Positions 4,871 through 5,760 of a stretch of 5,760 bases of DNA are shown one piece after another; position 1 is the first letter of the stretch; each line of letters starts with the position of its first letter. The stretch lies in assembly GCA_030839105.1 (NCBI GenBank), contig JAUZEI010000138.1, positions 1-5,760 on the forward strand, written 5' to 3'. Below the pieces are notes generated by a model, which was not told the origin of the DNA, did no database searches, and saw only the letters and a list, made by a program, of their open reading frames with translations. The position numbers were made by a program, and so were the translations under genes. Origin of the DNA: Actinomycetota bacterium (lineage in GTDB: Bacteria > Actinomycetota > Acidimicrobiia > IMCC26256 > PALSA-610).

Positions 4871-5760
4871 TGCTTGTCGAGCATGTCCTCCATCACCGAG
4901 CGGATGAATTCGTCGGCTTCGTCGGTCATCCCGCCTTCGACGCCGCCGTACACCGCGGCGCTCATCGGCTTCTCGTCCTTGTGTTCGTGCGCGTAGGCGA
5001 CGGCATCGGTGAGGTCGGTGGCGAAGATGGCGGCGAGGCCGTCCTGGGTCTGCGGGCGCGTCACCGCCATGTGGATCGCGTTCGGGTACTGCTGGCCGTT
5101 GAAGCGCCAACCCTTGGTCCGCATGTAGTCGTTGACGTGGTAGATGTCGAACGCGTCGCTCGTGAAGCTGAAGCAAAACGTCGGCGTTCCGAGGATGCGC
5201 AGCTCGGGATGCGATCGCACCGCGTCCTGCATCGTGAACGCGGTGTCGAAGATCGCCTTGGCGTACTTCATGTAGCCGTCGCGGCCCATGCTCACGAGCG
5301 AGGCCCACGTCGACGCGAGGATCCCACCGGAACGGGAGCCCTCGATGCCGGGCGACGCGTACTTGCCGCCGGTCCAGTCGGTCATGAAGAAGTACTGGCT
5401 GTTGCGTAGCGGCCTGTCCCGAAACGCGAGCACCGACGCACCCTTCAGGCCGTAGCCGTACTTGTGCGTGTCGGCCGAGATGCTCGTCACACCGGCGATG
5501 CGGAAGTCGAACACGGGGATGTTCGGGTAGCCGAGCTCCTGGCCCCACGGGAGGATGAATCCGCCGAGACAGCCGTCGACGTGGAGCCCGACCCCACGCT
5601 CGAGCGCCAGCTCCGACAGCGCCTCGATGGGGTCGATGGTGCCGTAGCCGTAGTTGCACGCGGAACCGACCATCGCGATCGTGTTCTCGTCGAGCAGGCC
5701 GGCCATCGCGACGACGACGGCGGTGAGGGTCTTCGGGACGACGGGCGCGCGGCGGCACAC
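4849..5760 (-). CDS. PLP-dependent lyase/decarboxylase resembling sphingosine-1-phosphate lyase (partial, 5' end missing)
   Basis: The 304 C-terminal codons are visible; the gene continues past the right edge, and the first codon in view (GTG) is not taken as a start. It is a group II decarboxylase/fold-type I PLP enzyme. In the visible part, HVDGCLGGF (60-68) holds the Asp that contacts the PLP ring nitrogen, and SISADTHKYGYGLKG (93-107) holds the Schiff-base Lys (residue 100). TDWTGGKYASPGIEGSRSGG (127-146) and DAFDIYHVNDYMRTKGW (202-218) follow. These blocks, in this order and spacing, match eukaryotic S1P lyase (SGPL1/Dpl1) far better than glutamate or aromatic decarboxylases. S1P lyase cleaves a phosphorylated long-chain base to an aldehyde and phosphoethanolamine. 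Bacterial members are often annotated only as aminotransferase or pyridoxal-dependent decarboxylase, and the substrate here is unknown. The active-site lysine and aspartate are intact. The N-terminal third, including any membrane anchor, lies outside the window. It is the upstream partner of the DUF1697 gene. Confidence 0.85.
   Translation of the reverse strand: MCRRAPVVPKTLTAVVVAMAGLLDENTIAMVGSACNYGYGTIDPIEALSELALERGVGLHVDGCLGGFILPWGQELGYPNIPVFDFRIAGVTSISADTHKYGYGLKGASVLAFRDRPLRNSQYFFMTDWTGGKYASPGIEGSRSGGILASTWASLVSMGRDGYMKYAKAIFDTAFTMQDAVRSHPELRILGTPTFCFSFTSDAFDIYHVNDYMRTKGWRFNGQQYPNAIHMAVTRPQTQDGLAAIFATDLTDAVAYAHEHKDEKPMSAAVYGGVEGGMTDEADEFIRSVMEDMLDKHQGLPRP

Noticed and set aside
4265..5758. 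497-codon minus-strand open frame spanning the DUF1697 and lyase genes
   Set aside because: It is the longest alternative frame in this part, but its composition (Arg/His/Ala-rich) is that of a high-GC shadow. Both overlapped genes have strong family motifs in their own frames.

Overview
The window reads as chromosomal DNA from a high-G+C actinobacterium. Supporting signs are the strong G/C bias at third codon positions, long spurious ORFs on the opposite strand, GTG start usage, and a mycothiol-dependent (MDMPI/TIGR03083-type) enzyme, since mycothiol is an actinobacterial thiol. I cannot assign a genus. No RNA genes, insertion sequences, CRISPR arrays or phage genes are visible, and no gene looks broken.

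Layout, left to right. (1) Bases 1-2634, plus strand: the tail of an ABC ATPase gene overlaps by one base a full-length two-FtsX-domain permease of 846 residues. Together they form a MacB/LolD-LolE-like transporter operon, closed by a perfect 15-bp hairpin at 2658-2696. (2) 2697-2814: short non-coding gap between convergent transcripts, with a perfect 12-bp palindrome. (3) 2815-4323: a divergent pair. On the minus strand is an ArsR-type winged-helix regulator fused to an SRPBCC/AHSA1 ligand-binding domain. On the plus strand is a DinB-fold mycothiol-dependent enzyme. The 78 bp between their start codons hold an AT-rich core flanked by nested inverted repeats, which looks like a shared operator and promoter. 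(4) 4327-5760, minus strand: a DUF1697 protein lies 3 nt downstream of a PLP-dependent lyase/decarboxylase that closely resembles sphingosine-1-phosphate lyase. The lyase runs off the right edge of the window. A GC-rich hairpin sits over the lyase stop codon, just ahead of the DUF1697 GTG start.

The region most worth following is the ArsR-SRPBCC / mycothiol-enzyme pair. It has the form of a one-component sensor controlling itself and a thiol-transfer enzyme, with an unknown ligand. The second is the S1P-lyase-like gene, whose substrate in an actinobacterium is not obvious. Neither is demonstrably a new system from sequence alone. The transporter and the DUF1697 protein look ordinary for this kind of genome.
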